Below the pieces are notes generated by a model that made no database searches, had not been told where the DNA came from, and saw only the letters and a list, made by a program, of their open reading frames with translations. Positions 10,101 through 22,064 of a stretch of 64,000 nt of DNA are shown piece after piece. Position 1 is the first letter of the stretch. Every line of letters begins with the position of its first letter. Made by a program: the position numbers and the translations under genes. The DNA comes from Petunia secreta (taxonomy: Eukaryota; Streptophyta; Magnoliopsida; Solanales; Solanaceae). The stretch lies in NCBI GenBank assembly GCA_029990175.1, contig JARKIP010000005.1, positions 55,293,001 through 55,357,000 on the forward strand, in the 5' to 3' direction.

Positions 10101-11402
10101 GCCACTACTCTCACTTCTAAGCTCATGGATTTTGAGAGCATAAAGTTGATGTATGCTCATGACCCCCAAGCTAAAGAGCATCCGTGAAGCTCTAGAGAAA
10201 GGGGAGAGAGTTGAAAAATACCAATGGGTTAATGGCTACATTTTCAAAAATGGTAGAGTGTGCATACCCGAGTCCTCATGGAGGGAATTGCTCATGCAAG
10301 AGGCACATTGTGGAGGACTCATGGGTCACTTTGGGACTAGAAAGACTTTGGCCATTCTTAGAGAAAAATTCCATTGGCCAAAGATGGGGGTGCATGTTGA
10401 AAACTTTTGCACTAATTGCCTTGAGTGCAAGCGTGCTAAATCCAAAGCACACCCCCATGGGTTGTATACCCCTCTTCTCGTACCTACTAGTCCGTGGGTA
10501 AATATATCCATGGACTTTGTCATGGGGTTACCATGGACTAGGGGGGCCATGATAGCATTTATGTTGTAGTGGATAGGTTCTCCAAAATGGCTCACTTCAT
10601 TCCATGTAAAAAATGTGATGATGCACAACATGTAGCTTCTTTGTTCATTGATAATGTTTTAAAGTTGCATGGTGTGCCTCAAACCATAGTGAGTGATAGG
10701 GACACCAAGTTCCTTAAGCAATTTTTGGAGGAGTTTATGGGGTGCCCTTGGCACCAAGCTTTTGTTCTCCACGTCCCACCACCCACAAACGGATGGCCAA
10801 ATCGAGGTGGTGAACCGAACTTTGGGTGCTCTTCTTAGAGCCATGACCCGAGGTAAGGCCGGGACTTGGATTGATAGATTGCCTCTTATGGAGTTTGCCT
10901 ATAATCGCACATTGCATAGCATGATTGGCATGACTTTCTTTGAGTGCGTTTATGGTTTTAATCCCTTGATTCCCCTTGATCTAACCCCTTTGCCAAGGGA
11001 AATGGTTGTTAATTTTGAAGGTAAAGCTAGAACCAAGGCTTTGGTTGAACTCCATGCAAAGGAAAAGAAGAATTTGGAGGAAGCTTTTGCAAAGGTTGCC
11101 TCCAAAAAAAACAAAAGACGCAAGAAGGTGGAACTCATGAAGGGTGACTATGTGTGGGTGCACTTCCGGAAAGAAAGATTTCCAAACCTTAGGAAATGGA
11201 AGTTGGCACCCCGAGGAGATGGCCCATTCCAAGTGCTTTTAAAGATAAACAACAACGCCTATGTGGTCGACTTCCCAAGTGAGTATCAAGTTTCTAATAC
11301 ATTTAATGTTTGTGACTTGGTTCCTTTAGATGTAGGAGATGAAGAGGTCGTGGATGATGATGCTTCAATTTCGTGGACGAAATCTTCTCAAGAAGGGGAG
11401 GA
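10101..11402 (+). pseudogene. Chromovirus B integrase, multiple frameshifts
   Basis: Integrase inserts the cDNA into the genome. The HHCC zinc domain shows HCGGLMGHF and C-x2-C in CTNCLEC (about 10306-10430). The catalytic core has Asp in NISMDFVMGLP, Asp in TIVSDRDTKF and Glu in TDGQIEVVNRTL, read in three frames with shifts near 10190, 10560 and 10790. The C-terminal region KGDYVWVHFRKERFPNL, PRGDGPFQVL and NTFNVCDLVPLD is of chromovirus type. It ends in a purine tract (about 11388-11402) that doubles as polypurine tract. I do not see a classical chromodomain, which would fit the CRM group. Confidence 0.8.
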
Positions 11403-12115
11403 TGATAAGACCCAAACCCCCACAAGACCCTTCGCACGGAGCCAAGCTAAGGAGATCCAAGGAGTACACTTACACTTGGTGAGGAAGGACCTAAAAGAAG
11501 GAAGCGATTGGAAGCCGTTTCGGGTGATCAAAGCGCAAGAGGAGCAGCCCGGTGAACTTGGCGCCCCGCCCAGCATTCCAGGCACTCCGCCCTGAGGAGC
11601 CTTTGCTGAGGCGCTCCGCACACCTTTGGGGCGCCCCGCCTGGGCCACCCCACTGATCAAATTGGCGGGCGCTCCGCCCTAAAAGCTGAAGCACGGGATT
11701 TTGCTTTGTGTTATGTCTATTTTGACCCTACGTGGTCTTTTATCTCTAAGCCTAAGTGTGGGCACTCTAGACATTTTACTTAGTGCCTAAAAACATCTAT
11801 AAATAGCTAGATAGCTTATTTCATTCCTTAGCTTATGATTGATGATTAAAGAATATTGTTCAAGAGTTGAACTCTTTTGTTGAATGAAACAACCTTTTGG
11901 GACTTGTTGTTCTCTAGCAGATCAAGATGACTTCCAAATCCCCTCCGACCATTCTACTTGCGTGATCACGTTAGCTCGAGGGTAGTTTCCTAGTATAGGT
12001 GTTCTTGACATTCTCTCGGGGTGTAACGATACGAGTTCTTCATTGCTACTTGAGATTATCGATCGAGTTACGTCTCGCTCTTTATCTTTTACTTTTCCGC
12101 GTTTGATTCTTATCA
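11403..12115 (+). mobile_element. 3' LTR of CRM-like chromovirus B, overlaps end of pol
   Basis: Starts TGATAAGACC directly after the purine-rich GAAGGGGAGGA and ends CTTATCA at 12115, 713 bases. The right edge is firm: base 12116 onward matches the other LTR of element O (24529 onward) without interruption. The pol frame runs on to 11595 (FARSQAKEIQ), so about 190 bases of the LTR are coding, as in element A. A TATA box TATAAATAG lies at 11798-11806. A GC-rich patch with GGCGC/CTCCGCC repeats spans 11560-11690. Confidence 0.8.
11798..11806 (+). promoter_or_regulatory. TATA box of chromovirus B LTR
   Basis: TATAAATAG about 395 bases into the LTR. Confidence 0.5.
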
Positions 12116-14217
12116 AGGTAAGACATCTTTATTTTAATTTTTTTTTTAAATCTAAATCCTAGTATGATTATTTGCTTTTATTTTATATATACAAAAATAA
12201 AAAATCTTTGATTTAAAACCTTGGATCACTAATAATATATTTGATTCAGTTTCAAATTTTTATGGTTGATTAGTTGTGATCCTTTCCTTACTTTCTGATT
12301 TTTAGCCCATCAATCAAGTTTCTTTCTATATTTTCCTATGGAGAATTAATTTTTGTGCACCTCACTTGATCATTTTCCTTTTTAGTTACTTTATTTTTTA
12401 AAAAGGAGAAAACATTCCTTCATAACTATTACTTTTTTTTTGAATAAGTAATGAATATGGACTTGTATCATGCATAGTTTCTTGGCTAGATTCGTGTGAC
12501 CTGAGCCTCAATCTTCAACCCTTTGTGCGTAAGTTATGATTTTAAATTTATTTTCCTATTTTAGATATAGCATGCAAGGCTCTAGTTTCAGTTTAAATAG
12601 GCCATTCTTTCCTCTTATTTGACAACATAACCTGTTATCTCTCGACACTTCTTCATCCTTGACGCACTACTCCATTTTTCTTTATTTTATCCACATTAAA
12701 GGCTTGTCTTGGAGTTCGTATTGACAAAAGTTGTTTATTTGTCGGAAGGTAATTGGAATTCAACTAATTTATTTTTATGTTATGTGCTAACATTACAGGT
12801 GCAACTACACATAAGTTAACATAAGTTACGACTATGAGCAGTAAATATTTGGCTACACAGGGGCTATTTCTGGTCCTGTTTTTTTAATTGGCGTGTAAAA
12901 TGCTAAAAACGATATTGGTTCCAAAACTAGACTATATTTACAAAAGTCGAAATTTGAAAGCTTGTTATAAAGTAAACTTTTTTCATAAAGTAAGTATATC
13001 TGGAAAAGTTGTGAATGATTTTCTGAAATATTTTTAAAATTTGCCTATTTCTAAAAATGTTAAATCTGCAGAATATTGTAATTCGGGGCTGATTTTGGAA
13101 GACTAAAATTATGTATATGTTTTAAAAGAAATCTGCACCCAATCTTAATTCCTCTAAGTTAATTAATAACTTGTGAGGAATTAGGACTTCAGAGGTCAAG
13201 TCCTTATAACCATATTATTTTCTTTACAAAATTATGAGTTGGTCTTCCAACGATTATTTTCTTATTACAATATCTGTTAATATTTTCTAAATATCATAAT
13301 ATATTACTTTACATTTATGTTTATCTTAAGATTATTTGCCTATTACAATATTCACTAGTATATTGTGTAAAAATTGTTTATGCTATCTACCTATATACAT
13401 ATATGTATTTTTAATACTTTTATTTCTATTTTTAAAATGCGACCTCACATTAAAGTCGTTGCCGAAATTAACGGTATGTGACCATCAATGTCACAATGCC
13501 CTCCTTTGGTGGCGCATATTTTCTTTAAGCTATGTATCTTCTTCACGTTTTAAATACTTAAAAGGAGATGATAATATTTTTTGTTGATTAATTGGTTAAC
13601 CTTTCAATTTGAGATTACATGAGCAACGTGATGTGATTTAAGTCTATTTGTGCAGAATGTTTTGTACTGCCTATATGTGTAACGCGTGATCCTTCTGAAA
13701 GGATCTTACTGTGCCTCTTCGCTTTAAATCTGAATTTGCAGAAGTATCCTATAATTGAGACCTTGTTTTGATTATGACTGTTATTTGAGGGGATAGACAG
13801 AATCTAGGCTTGATTTACAAACATGACTTGAACTAAAATATCCCTTTAGAAGCTGCTCCTATCATATACCTTTTAACTTGTTTGTGTGTCATGTCATTTT
13901 GTTTCCTTGTTTAACTTTTGTTCTTTTGCTAAAATTGCATGTCTTGATCTTAAAACTTAAATCCGGTCGGAAACCACTCTTCGTGGGACTTGGGAAGTGT
14001 CTAATACCTTCTTCCCGAGTCACAAGGACTTCTTACCTTAGAATCTCTATTAGATATGGCTTTCCGAAGTTAATTTAGACACTTAGACATTTTAGGTGAC
14101 CTAATACGCCTTAAGACAAATATATTAGGTGGCGACTCCAAACTCGTCTCAAACGAGTCACCCTAGTCAAGCCCGACCTTTGAACTCGATCTGAGCTAGA
14201 AAAAGGGGTATGCGACA
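12116..14217 (+). mobile_element. 5' LTR of Tat/Ogre-lineage element O, right part
   Basis: 2.1 kb nearly identical over its whole length to 24529-26638. It ends GCGACA at 14217, three bases before the tRNA-Arg-type primer site, so it is the 3' part of the 5' LTR. The left part is displaced by chromovirus B and lies beyond the window. Where the other LTR has a TATA box (TATAAATAG at 25007-25015), this copy reads TTTAAATAG (12592-12600). Short frames inside (13336-13587, 13878-14078) recur in the other LTR only as non-coding sequence. Confidence 0.85.
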
Positions 14218-14220
14218 GAA

Positions 14221-14238
14221 TGGCAACTCCGCTGGGGA
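14221..14238 (+). other. Primer binding site of element O, tRNA-Arg type
   Basis: TGGCAACTCCGCTGGGGA, one base off the TGGCGACTCCGCTGGGGA known from Ogre-type elements and complementary to a plant tRNA-Arg 3' end. It lies three bases after the LTR. Confidence 0.8.
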
Positions 14239-14280
14239 TACTTGAAAAGTCCTAACCACAACGGATTTAAATTTTGAGAT

Positions 14281-14376
14281 TTTATTATTATCATTATTAT
14301 TATTGTTATTGTTATTATTATTCTTGATTTTATTATTTCGGACTAACTCTCTTTCTTTTGTCTTCATTTTTGTCTT

Positions 14377-14408
<32 letters not shown>

Positions 14409-14455
14409 CTTGTTCTTGTTCTTGTTCTTGTTATTATTATTATTCTTATTATTAT
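14281..14455 (+). repeat. Compound triplet microsatellite (TTA/TTG and CTTGTT)
   Basis: Runs of ATT/GTT triplets at about 14281-14325, TTG repeats at about 14379-14408, CTTGTT repeats to about 14430 and ATT again to about 14452, in the leader of element O. Confidence 0.85.
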
Positions 14456-15962
14456 ATGTGACTAATATTTTGTATGATTTTTAAGATGGCATTTCGCTCA
14501 CACTTCTTCCACTCCTGGAGAGTTTACACTTGCACACACACTAAACGGTTATGTGGATCTCACGGTCGTTTCACTCTCAAAAAACCCTTTAGGGGGAACA
14601 GTTTGGAATGTAGTTGGTCCATGGTACATCCAACAATTCTAAACGTTCCCACCCCTTGGTTGTCCGCCTGGGGAACCATGTTCTTGTCTAGTCCCACTCT
14701 TGGAAGGTTCTTACGACACGTCCCACACTTCTACTATTTTCAAATCTCCCATAAATTTTGCAAAATCCTTTTCTTTTAAACAATTCCACTTCATAATTCT
14801 TTCTTTATTGTCTAGTTTCTATTATCTATTTTTTTAAAACTAACTTGTTTATTTCATTTTTCTTACTCCTCATTTTTTAAAATCATTTTTTGAAATACTT
14901 CAATATGTGCATCCTTTCCATAAAATTGCTAAAACTTTTTTAAAATAATTTTCACTTAATTTGATTCTTTTTTTTTTAAATTTTAATATTGTCTAGTCTC
15001 TATTAATCCTAGTATTTCAAAACTAACGTGCTTGTTTCATATGTGCATATTTACAATACTGAAGTTTTTTTAGAAAATATGTGCATTTTTTTAAAAAACT
15101 TGTGCATTTCTTTCACAACTCGTATATTTTTAACTTGTGCACGCATACCTTCCGCCACTCCTGACAATTTTCTAAATCCTGCGTTAAAAATACGGTGGTT
15201 GCAACCACCCTTTCTCTCACAAAATTTCTTTAGGGGGAACGACTTGGAATCTATTTGGGTCCATGACATTCCCGCTCCTGAGTTGTCCGCTTGGGAGGAT
15301 AATAAAGTCTGGTCTAGCTAATCCAGCTCCTTAATAGCAACACTAGGACCATGCATCATGACATATCATTAGTCGACTTGTTCCCAAGTCTGGTAGGCCA
15401 ATGTGTTCAAACAATCCGAACGGGTTTTTGACCCCAAAGAGCGTTGAACACGATCTATTTGGCATATACTTAAAGGATTGAACGTGCAAATGTGAACCGT
15501 CTATTAGAATTATTCTGCATTCAATGCCATTCAAAGGGACAAATGGTAATCAAAACGGCGTCAAAGCCCCAATTGAATCAGAAACTACCGTTTATTCCTA
15601 AGCTGTTAAAATCATTCTGTGTTCAATATTATTCAAACGCACAAAAGGTAACCGAAATGGCATTAAAGGCCCAATTTGAAGCAGAAATGACCGCTTGATA
15701 GACGGGATGACACATAACGCGCATTTATCCTTTAGGTATTATATAAAGAATGGCCATCTGTGGTTTGCCAAAAGCCCATTAGCAACTTTCGTCTAAAGTG
15801 TCTAAAAGATTCTCAACCCACAACGACACATCTTTTCATATTTTATGTTGCATTTGTTTTCAAAAGCTTGTGCCACACGTTGATCATTTGTTTACAATAA
15901 AGCAAATCTTAGGCATTTTTCTTCTCCATTTTCCCATCGTCCTTCACCTTTTCCAAAAGATC
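14456..15962 (+). other. Leader of element O, no gene seen
   Basis: 1.5 kb between microsatellite and the accessory ORF. It contains two related stretches with TTTAGGGGGAACnnnTTGGAAT followed by a TTGTCCGC block (about 14588-14670 and 15230-15290), a small internal repeat. A second pair CATTCAAAGGGACAAA / TATTCAAACGCACAAA lies at 15528 and 15630. No frame shows a recognisable domain. A long leader is normal for this lineage. Confidence 0.5.
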
Positions 15963-17557
15963 ATGGCCACTAGAACATTTGACATGATTGCTGAAATCCC
16001 TCAATTACTCAAAGATTGGTGGGGAAACTTAAGCATGCAACGAGACCGAGTTAAAGTAGTATTGGGGAACCTGATTTCACTAATGGAGCATACGGCAATG
16101 AAAGGGATAGTAGAAGCAGCAGTACACTACTGGGATGCAGACCGAGCAGTTTTTATTTTGGGAATGTAGAGTTGACACCATTACTGGAAGAAATAGGTGG
16201 ATTAAGTCAATTACCATTTGAAAGTGAGGAAGTCTTGATGCCTAAGAACATTATACCCGAGGAGTTCTTCGAAATGGTAGGGTTTATGCCCGAATTATGC
16301 ACGGACAGTATAAGGCAGTTTGGAATTTCTCTGACTTCCCTCTACATCAAATTTGGGTATGAAGAAGCATTTCAAGAATCCGAAGACTATCTCAGCATTA
16401 CCCAGGCAGATTGGCAAGAGCGGAGAGTGCTCGCTTTTGTTACCGGCTTCTTAGGGGCTGTCGTGTTTCCACAACACAAAGACGAGTCGACGTTTGCATG
16501 GTATCAATTATTGATGCCCTACCCAAGGATTTTAACAAGAAGTACACTTTGGTACCCATGGTTGTTGCAGAAATATACCGAGCTTTAGAAAGATGCAAAA
16601 TGGGTGTTAGTTTTTTCGAGGGTTCCAATTTACTTCTACAAATTTGGTTAATAGAGCACTTGCAAAGAATGAATAGCATAGACTAAGCCTTTCATTCCAC
16701 ACCAAGAGAGAATTACATCTTGACTCATACCGCCCGCATGGACAACACCCCCGAGAAATGGGACCGGCCAATAACTGGAAATGGGTGGCACCATATATTT
16801 TGTCAATTGACACCTGAAAACATACAACGGATGTTTTATTACTTTCCCAGCGCTACAGTGATCACACGGTCAGAAAATGACTCATTTCTCATTCTAGTGG
16901 GCTTTAGAGGAGTTTACCCATACACTCCTTTAAGGGCACTTAGACAAGCAGGGAGAAAGCAGACTGTATCCCAAATTGCAGACATCAGAAGTTTCAAAGC
17001 AGATATTTTTGGAGGAATGATACCATTCAAAGACAAGATATAAGAATTTTGGAAAGAAAGGCAACAAACAGGATTCGAGACTATTGGACGAGACAGGTTT
17101 GATGCAGGCTATGATGAAGATTACCCGGACTGGCTCAGAAAAGACATAGCAAGGGCAGTTCAACCAAGAGCAACAACAAAAAGGAAAAGAAATGTTGACG
17201 ACTTAGAATATGAGTACAAAAGGTTACGCGAGCAACTGACAAGGGCACAAGGGAAACTAGCCAAGAAGCAACGTTTGGTCGAAGCAAAAAAACAAAGAAA
17301 AAGGCAAATAGTGCAGTAAGGCAGAACTATTGACAAAACGCATAGAATCAACAGGTGTATGGGATAGCGAAGGAATGAGCTCTGTGGCAAACAAAGGAAT
17401 AGAGGAGAAAGGAAGAAAGGCTTGGGAAATATTGAAGAACTTCACATTTGACATATCCCGGCTCTTAACTGATGCAGACAATATCATCTTCCAAGGAGAT
17501 TCATCAGGGGCAAGTTCGGCCAAGGAAGATTCATCTGAAGAAGAAGAAGAAGAATAA
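15963..17557 (+). pseudogene. Accessory ORF of element O (probable Ogre ORF1, DUF7745-like)
   Basis: From ATG 15963 the protein starts MATRTFDMIAEIPQLLKDWW. One base shift near 16150 moves to the frame with NVELTPLLEEIGG, a pattern I associate with the plant DUF7745/mobile-domain protein found upstream of gag in Ogre elements. A second shift near 16480 leads to CKMGVSFFEGSNLLLQIW, then a stop at 16683, then RENYILTHTARM and FLILVGFRGVYPYTPLRAL. After a stop at 17041 a lysine/arginine-rich coiled-coil-like stretch follows (about 17160-17310), then a one-base shift and an acidic end of six Glu at 17557. The function of this ORF is unknown in the family. The family name is from pattern memory. 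Confidence 0.6.
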
Positions 17558-18005
17558 GAATCTTCTGAGGATGGATCAACATAAAAGAAGTTTACTTGGC
17601 CATGATCTAATTTTCTAGCAATATTTAGTCTTTTCCACAGCTTATACCATTTCAATATCAACCAATGTAATAAAATCTTATAAATGCAATATTATCTCTT
17701 AGGCTCCCTATTTTGTTAGCAACTGAAATGATACATGTGGCACAAAGCGATTTCAAAATCATCGTGCGTAAAATGGTCATCTGCATTATAGGAAGCATTC
17801 CTTGCTTGATATGTGTGCATTGCATGAATTGGTCTGTCGCTCTTTCTCTCTACCTAAGTGAATCTTTTCCCCAAATTCAATCTCATTCTGATGCATATAA
17901 CCTTACTTTTCTTTCCAAGCTAATACTCAAATCCTGATCTTTTGCACATTCTGGTTACTTCCTATCGCTAACTCAAAAACTTTCTTTCTAAAAGGTCGGC
18001 TCAAG

Positions 18006-19443
18006 TTGAACACCAAAATAGAAGACATGGCTAAGCAAAGTGCACATATTGGTGATTTGTCAAAGCAAGATGGGGTTGTTGCAGCAAGTATTATGCGTAT
18101 GGAGCAGAAAATTGACAGGGTAAGAGGTGTGATGGTCAGCCTCAAGGGCACCTCTGACATGCCACAAAAATTCTCGAAACCAACGTTCGAGGATCACTTT
18201 AGTGCTCCGGTCTACACTATCACACCACCTGCCATACATGAGTGTGATCCAAAGAATTTTTCAAATTTACATTCGTTCATGGTTGGAAGAGCATTCAAAG
18301 GGTTAGCAGGAGGCAATCAGGAGATGAGAAGTGAGGAGAATCCACCAAATGTTGAAAAGGTTTACGCACAACAATCGGATATCAGCACGGTGACAAAACT
18401 TTTGTTGTATGATGGAACTAAAAATCCACATATACATTTAGGAGCATATCTGCACCACCTAGAAAGTATGGAGCACGACGATGAACTCAAGAGAAAGCTA
18501 TTTGTTAAGACACTTACAGGGTCAGAATTGATTTGGTACATAGGGCAAGACACAAGCAAATGGAATTCTTGGAGTGACCTGGTCGAAGCCTTTATTAACC
18601 AATATAAATCCTATGGCGACCACCGTACATGCAATAGCTCGTTGAAAAGGAAAAGTGTTATATGACCGATTTCTGAAGAGGTCTTAGGTAACAATTTGAC
18701 TGAAGCACAATCTAAGGATATGAACGATGCAAAGAAAGGGAAAGCTACCATTTCCAAAACCCCGAGTCAAATCCCATTATCTCTCAATAACCAAATTATC
18801 ATTCCTTTTCATGAACCACCTGTTGTTATATTTGAGAAACTTAAGTCTATTGGGATGTTGCAGCCGCAACGTGGAGAAATCTTTACCCCCACTACCACCT
18901 CACTTTGATTCAGCCAAACGTTGTGCATTTCACTCCAACATACCAAGTCATGACATCAATGAGTGCACCACTCTAAGAAATGAGATTCAAAGCTTAGTGG
19001 AAAATTGCAAGATAGTCGAAGTGCCAAAGGTAAAACCTCAACTTATGTGGTGCCAGCCTCTGACCTTCATGCCAACAGTTGAAGTTCACTCGCACTCAGT
19101 TAACCCAATTTCTTATCAAAAGCCAACAAATAGCACTAAGAGTTCCTCTCCTGATGCTCCTCGCAAGTTCACTCCTATTGGTGGATTATATGCAAGTTTG
19201 TACGATAGGTTGAAAGATGCAGGGATAGTGCATCCTATTGAAAGGAAAGTTTACAAGGAACCGTGGAAAGCAGATATGAAAAAGTCATGTGTTTACCATT
19301 CAGGCATGCCAGGGCACAATATTGAGAAGTGTTTTGCTTTTAAAGAGAAGATTGAAGAGTTGATCAAGTCTGGGCAAATCAAGATTGAAAATGCTAATGA
19401 CGAAGTAGTTGCAGATGATCAGGCCAAAGAGGCAGCAGTTTGA
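18006..19443 (+). pseudogene. Element O gag module 1, broken
   Basis: Tat-lineage Gag in two frames. The first (18006-18665) has a coiled-coil-like start, then VTKLLLYDGTKNPHIHLGAY and ELIWYIGQDTSKWNSWSDL, the shortened core of the capsid domain. The second (to 19443) has two Cys-His knuckle-like motifs, CAFHSNIPSHDINEC and CVYHSGMPGHNIEKC, each followed by a K-x-KI-x-x-LI helix. Between the frames the sequence shifts near 18660 and 18830. Length is short for a Tat Gag because part of the capsid is missing. Directly after it lies the post-gag module at 19565. Confidence 0.7.
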
Positions 19444-19564
19444 TGACAGACATCTGAATACAAGAAGAGAGCTTTTAAGCTGCATAATCTTTGGAGACAT
19501 TTATTTTACTTTCTAGCAAGCTTTATGGCACATGTTTTTAAGATTTCCTCTTTATGTATTTTGA

Positions 19565-19645
19565 ACTACACTTGACATGATTCCTGTCAGTAGCAGGATA
19601 CGTAGGCAGCCCACACCGGGTTCGGTCCCTTTATAATAAGAATTT
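19565..19645 (+). repeat. Post-gag conserved non-coding module, copy 1
   Basis: TGAACTACACTTGACATGAT, then GGATACGTAGGCAGCC, then a T-arm-like GGGTTCGGTCCC and an A/T-rich tail. Related blocks follow the other Gag modules (21645, 28978, 34467). Non-coding in all; function unknown. Confidence 0.6.
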
Positions 19646-20152
19646 TCATTTTGCCCAATAAGGAAAGTTGGTGCAAAATTTGGAAATTCAGAATTTGGTT
19701 GGCACTAAGCATGAAAGAAAATAATGAAGTATCTTTTGAATGTATGTGCACCGGTACAAGCTCAATTTACAAAGGAAATGATGATTGCATTCTAGTCTAT
19801 GGTGTTCGACAAGAGCCGACCTCCCCTTTGGTCATACAACAGTCAACCATAGTTTATCACAACATCTCTATCAATGATTCATCAACCAAAATCTTTTCCT
19901 TGACCGCTGCATAAAGCACTCAAGCAATCCTTTATAATCTCTATACCATTTGTCATAGTGTCTAATTCAAGCATTAGTCTTTCATATGCCTTCTAGGCAT
20001 CCTCTTAGCTGCAAATCTGATCTTTATGTGCCACTTCGTTTCAAAGTTTATAATATACTAAATCTATTTTGTTTATTTTATCATTTTGTTAAAGGTTGCT
20101 TAGCATCTGAACACCTAAATTGGCAAAGAATCTGCATTAAGAAGAAGCCGAG

Positions 20153-21570
20153 ATGACAAGCCAAGATGAAATATTCACTTTTGGAACAAAGTCTTCAGAA
20201 CCTCAGACATATGGCATCGAGAAAAACAAAACTCAACACGACATTTTAGACAAATCTGACAATCCCGATTCTACTATTATGCAAGTTGTGGCAAGAAACA
20301 GCAGAACCAACTGGCAGTATACTCACATAAGAAGCACAGAAAAGAAATCCAACCAAATGAACACGAAGGTCTGAATAAAAAGCTCCATGATTTGGAAATG
20401 GTCATAAAAAAAGAGATGAGTTTAAGGAACATTCAAAGTTTGAGGTATAAGGATTTGTGTCTACATCCATATGTTGAGCTACCGCATGGATACAAAATTC
20501 CAACATTCAGCACTTTCAACGGAAAATGAAATCCCTTCTATCATTTGAAAGACTACTGCAGTAGATTAATTAGAGTTGGACACATCGAGGCTATCAGAAT
20601 GTAATTGTTCATCCAAAGTTTATCTGGTTTGGCACTCACTTGGTACACCAAACAAGATTTCAGAAAATGGCACACTTGGGAAGATATGGCCCAAGATTTT
20701 GTGGAGCAGTACAAGTTCAAAATCCGAAAGGATGTGCACTTATCTGAGATGTACAAAGTCAAAAGAATGCAACACGAGTCTTTTGAAGAATATGCTACCC
20801 GATGGAGAATCGAATCTTCAAAGATACACCCTCCTTTACCTGAAGAAGAGTTAGTTTCAACTTTCGTCCAAATCCAAGGAGGGATTTACTATGAGAAATT
20901 GCTCGGCGTTCAGGCACACGACTTTCCTAGTCTGATTCGAATAATAAAGGAGCTCGAAATTGGCATTCAAGAATGGAAGATCATTGGAAGTTCAATAGTG
21001 CACTATGTTAATCAACATTTTCAACCGGAGGCACTTGAGAATTCGCAACGTAATGAAGAGGACAACATATTAGTCGCCATGATTGGGCACCAACCACCGT
21101 ACAACCAGAATCAACGAAATCTATCATTTCATGATACTCCTGACTTACACAGTAGACAACCTCCCCATTGTCAAGATTTTCAAAAAAAACCTTATCAACC
21201 TCAACGCAATCGGCACCAGATAAAAAGGATGAAGCTTCACACATTTACTCCTCTAGCTGAATCTCTGACAAACATATTTGAAAGACTGAGGGATCAAAGG
21301 ATATTGCAGCCGAGAAATGGATGGGTTCCTCATTCGGATTTCGATCCATCAAAGACTTGCGCATATCATTCGAACATTCAAGGTCATGACACTGAAGAAT
21401 GTCCAGCACTGAAGCACAAAATTCAGAACTTGATTGAAAAAGGAAAGATAACGGCACAACAAGAATCATCAAATGACAATTCCAAATCTCAAGCTGCAAA
21501 TACAATCTATGTTCAAGGCAATCCATTGAAGATAGCTCCGAGGCATTTGAAGAGAAAGCGCAACACCTGA
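20153..21570 (+). pseudogene. Element O gag module 2
   Basis: A second, more complete Tat-lineage Gag. The start MTSQDEIFTFG (20153) ends at a stop at 20372. Further on the frame gives DLCLHPYVELPHGYKIPTFS, a stop at 20527, HLKDYCSRLIRVGHIEAIRM, a stop, then an open frame 20605-21570 with LSGLALTWYTKQDF, DMAQDFVEQYKFKI, FEEYATRWRIESSKI, ILQPRNGWVPHSDF and the knuckle CAYHSNIQGHDTEEC. It ends in a lysine/arginine-rich tail. No protease, RT or integrase follows before the minisatellite. Compared with module 1, it keeps the full capsid core. Confidence 0.75.
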
Positions 21571-21644
21571 AGACAACCCATCACAATGCAAACTCTACCA
21601 TATCTATATTTGACTACTCTTTTACGCTTTATCCCTACTTTGTA

Positions 21645-21740
21645 CCTGAACTACGTATGACCTAATTATTGTTTGACAAAATATGTAAGAAGCCTACTTG
21701 GGCAGGGTTTCATTATAATAAAATTTTTATTTTCTCCTAG
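21645..21740 (+). repeat. Post-gag conserved module, copy 2 (diverged)
   Basis: TGAACTACGTATGACCTAAT opens it, then a diverged AGAAGCCTACTTGGGCAGGG and ATAATAAAATTTTTATTTT. Same position relative to Gag as copy 1. Confidence 0.5.
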
Positions 21741-22064
21741 CCAAGATAAGCACAATTTTTGGGACATCCTCCTAATCCAATACACTCACACAAAAGTTTT
21801 TAATCTAAAATGGAAGAAGTATCCGCATGATAGATTGGGAAACAAAGATTTTCAAGATATCACATCAAAGGACAAATACAGATTCGAGCCGACACTTGGG
21901 TGTTCAATGCAAGGAAACCACTTTGTTTTCAACTAACAAATTTTCCTTTGAGAGCATATACTTTTTATGAACACTAGAGAAGCAGGCAAAACAATTGATA
22001 GCTCTACCACAAATCTTTTACTTGATCGACACTTGAGGAATTCACTTACAAGTTTCGGGACATG
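21741..22064 (+). other. Spacer before minisatellite, no gene seen
   Basis: A short frame (21673-21936) crosses from the post-gag module into this spacer but shows no domain. This is where protease and RT would start in a complete Tat element; none is present. Confidence 0.5.

Noticed and set aside
13336..14078. Open frames in the 5' LTR of O
   Set aside because: The matching 3' LTR has only one partly open counterpart (26299-26499), no domain is visible, and they lie in LTR sequence.
19600..19625. tRNA T-arm or Pol III B box as sign of a tRNA gene
   Set aside because: GGGTTCGGTCCC is present but no acceptor, D or anticodon arm can be formed around it.
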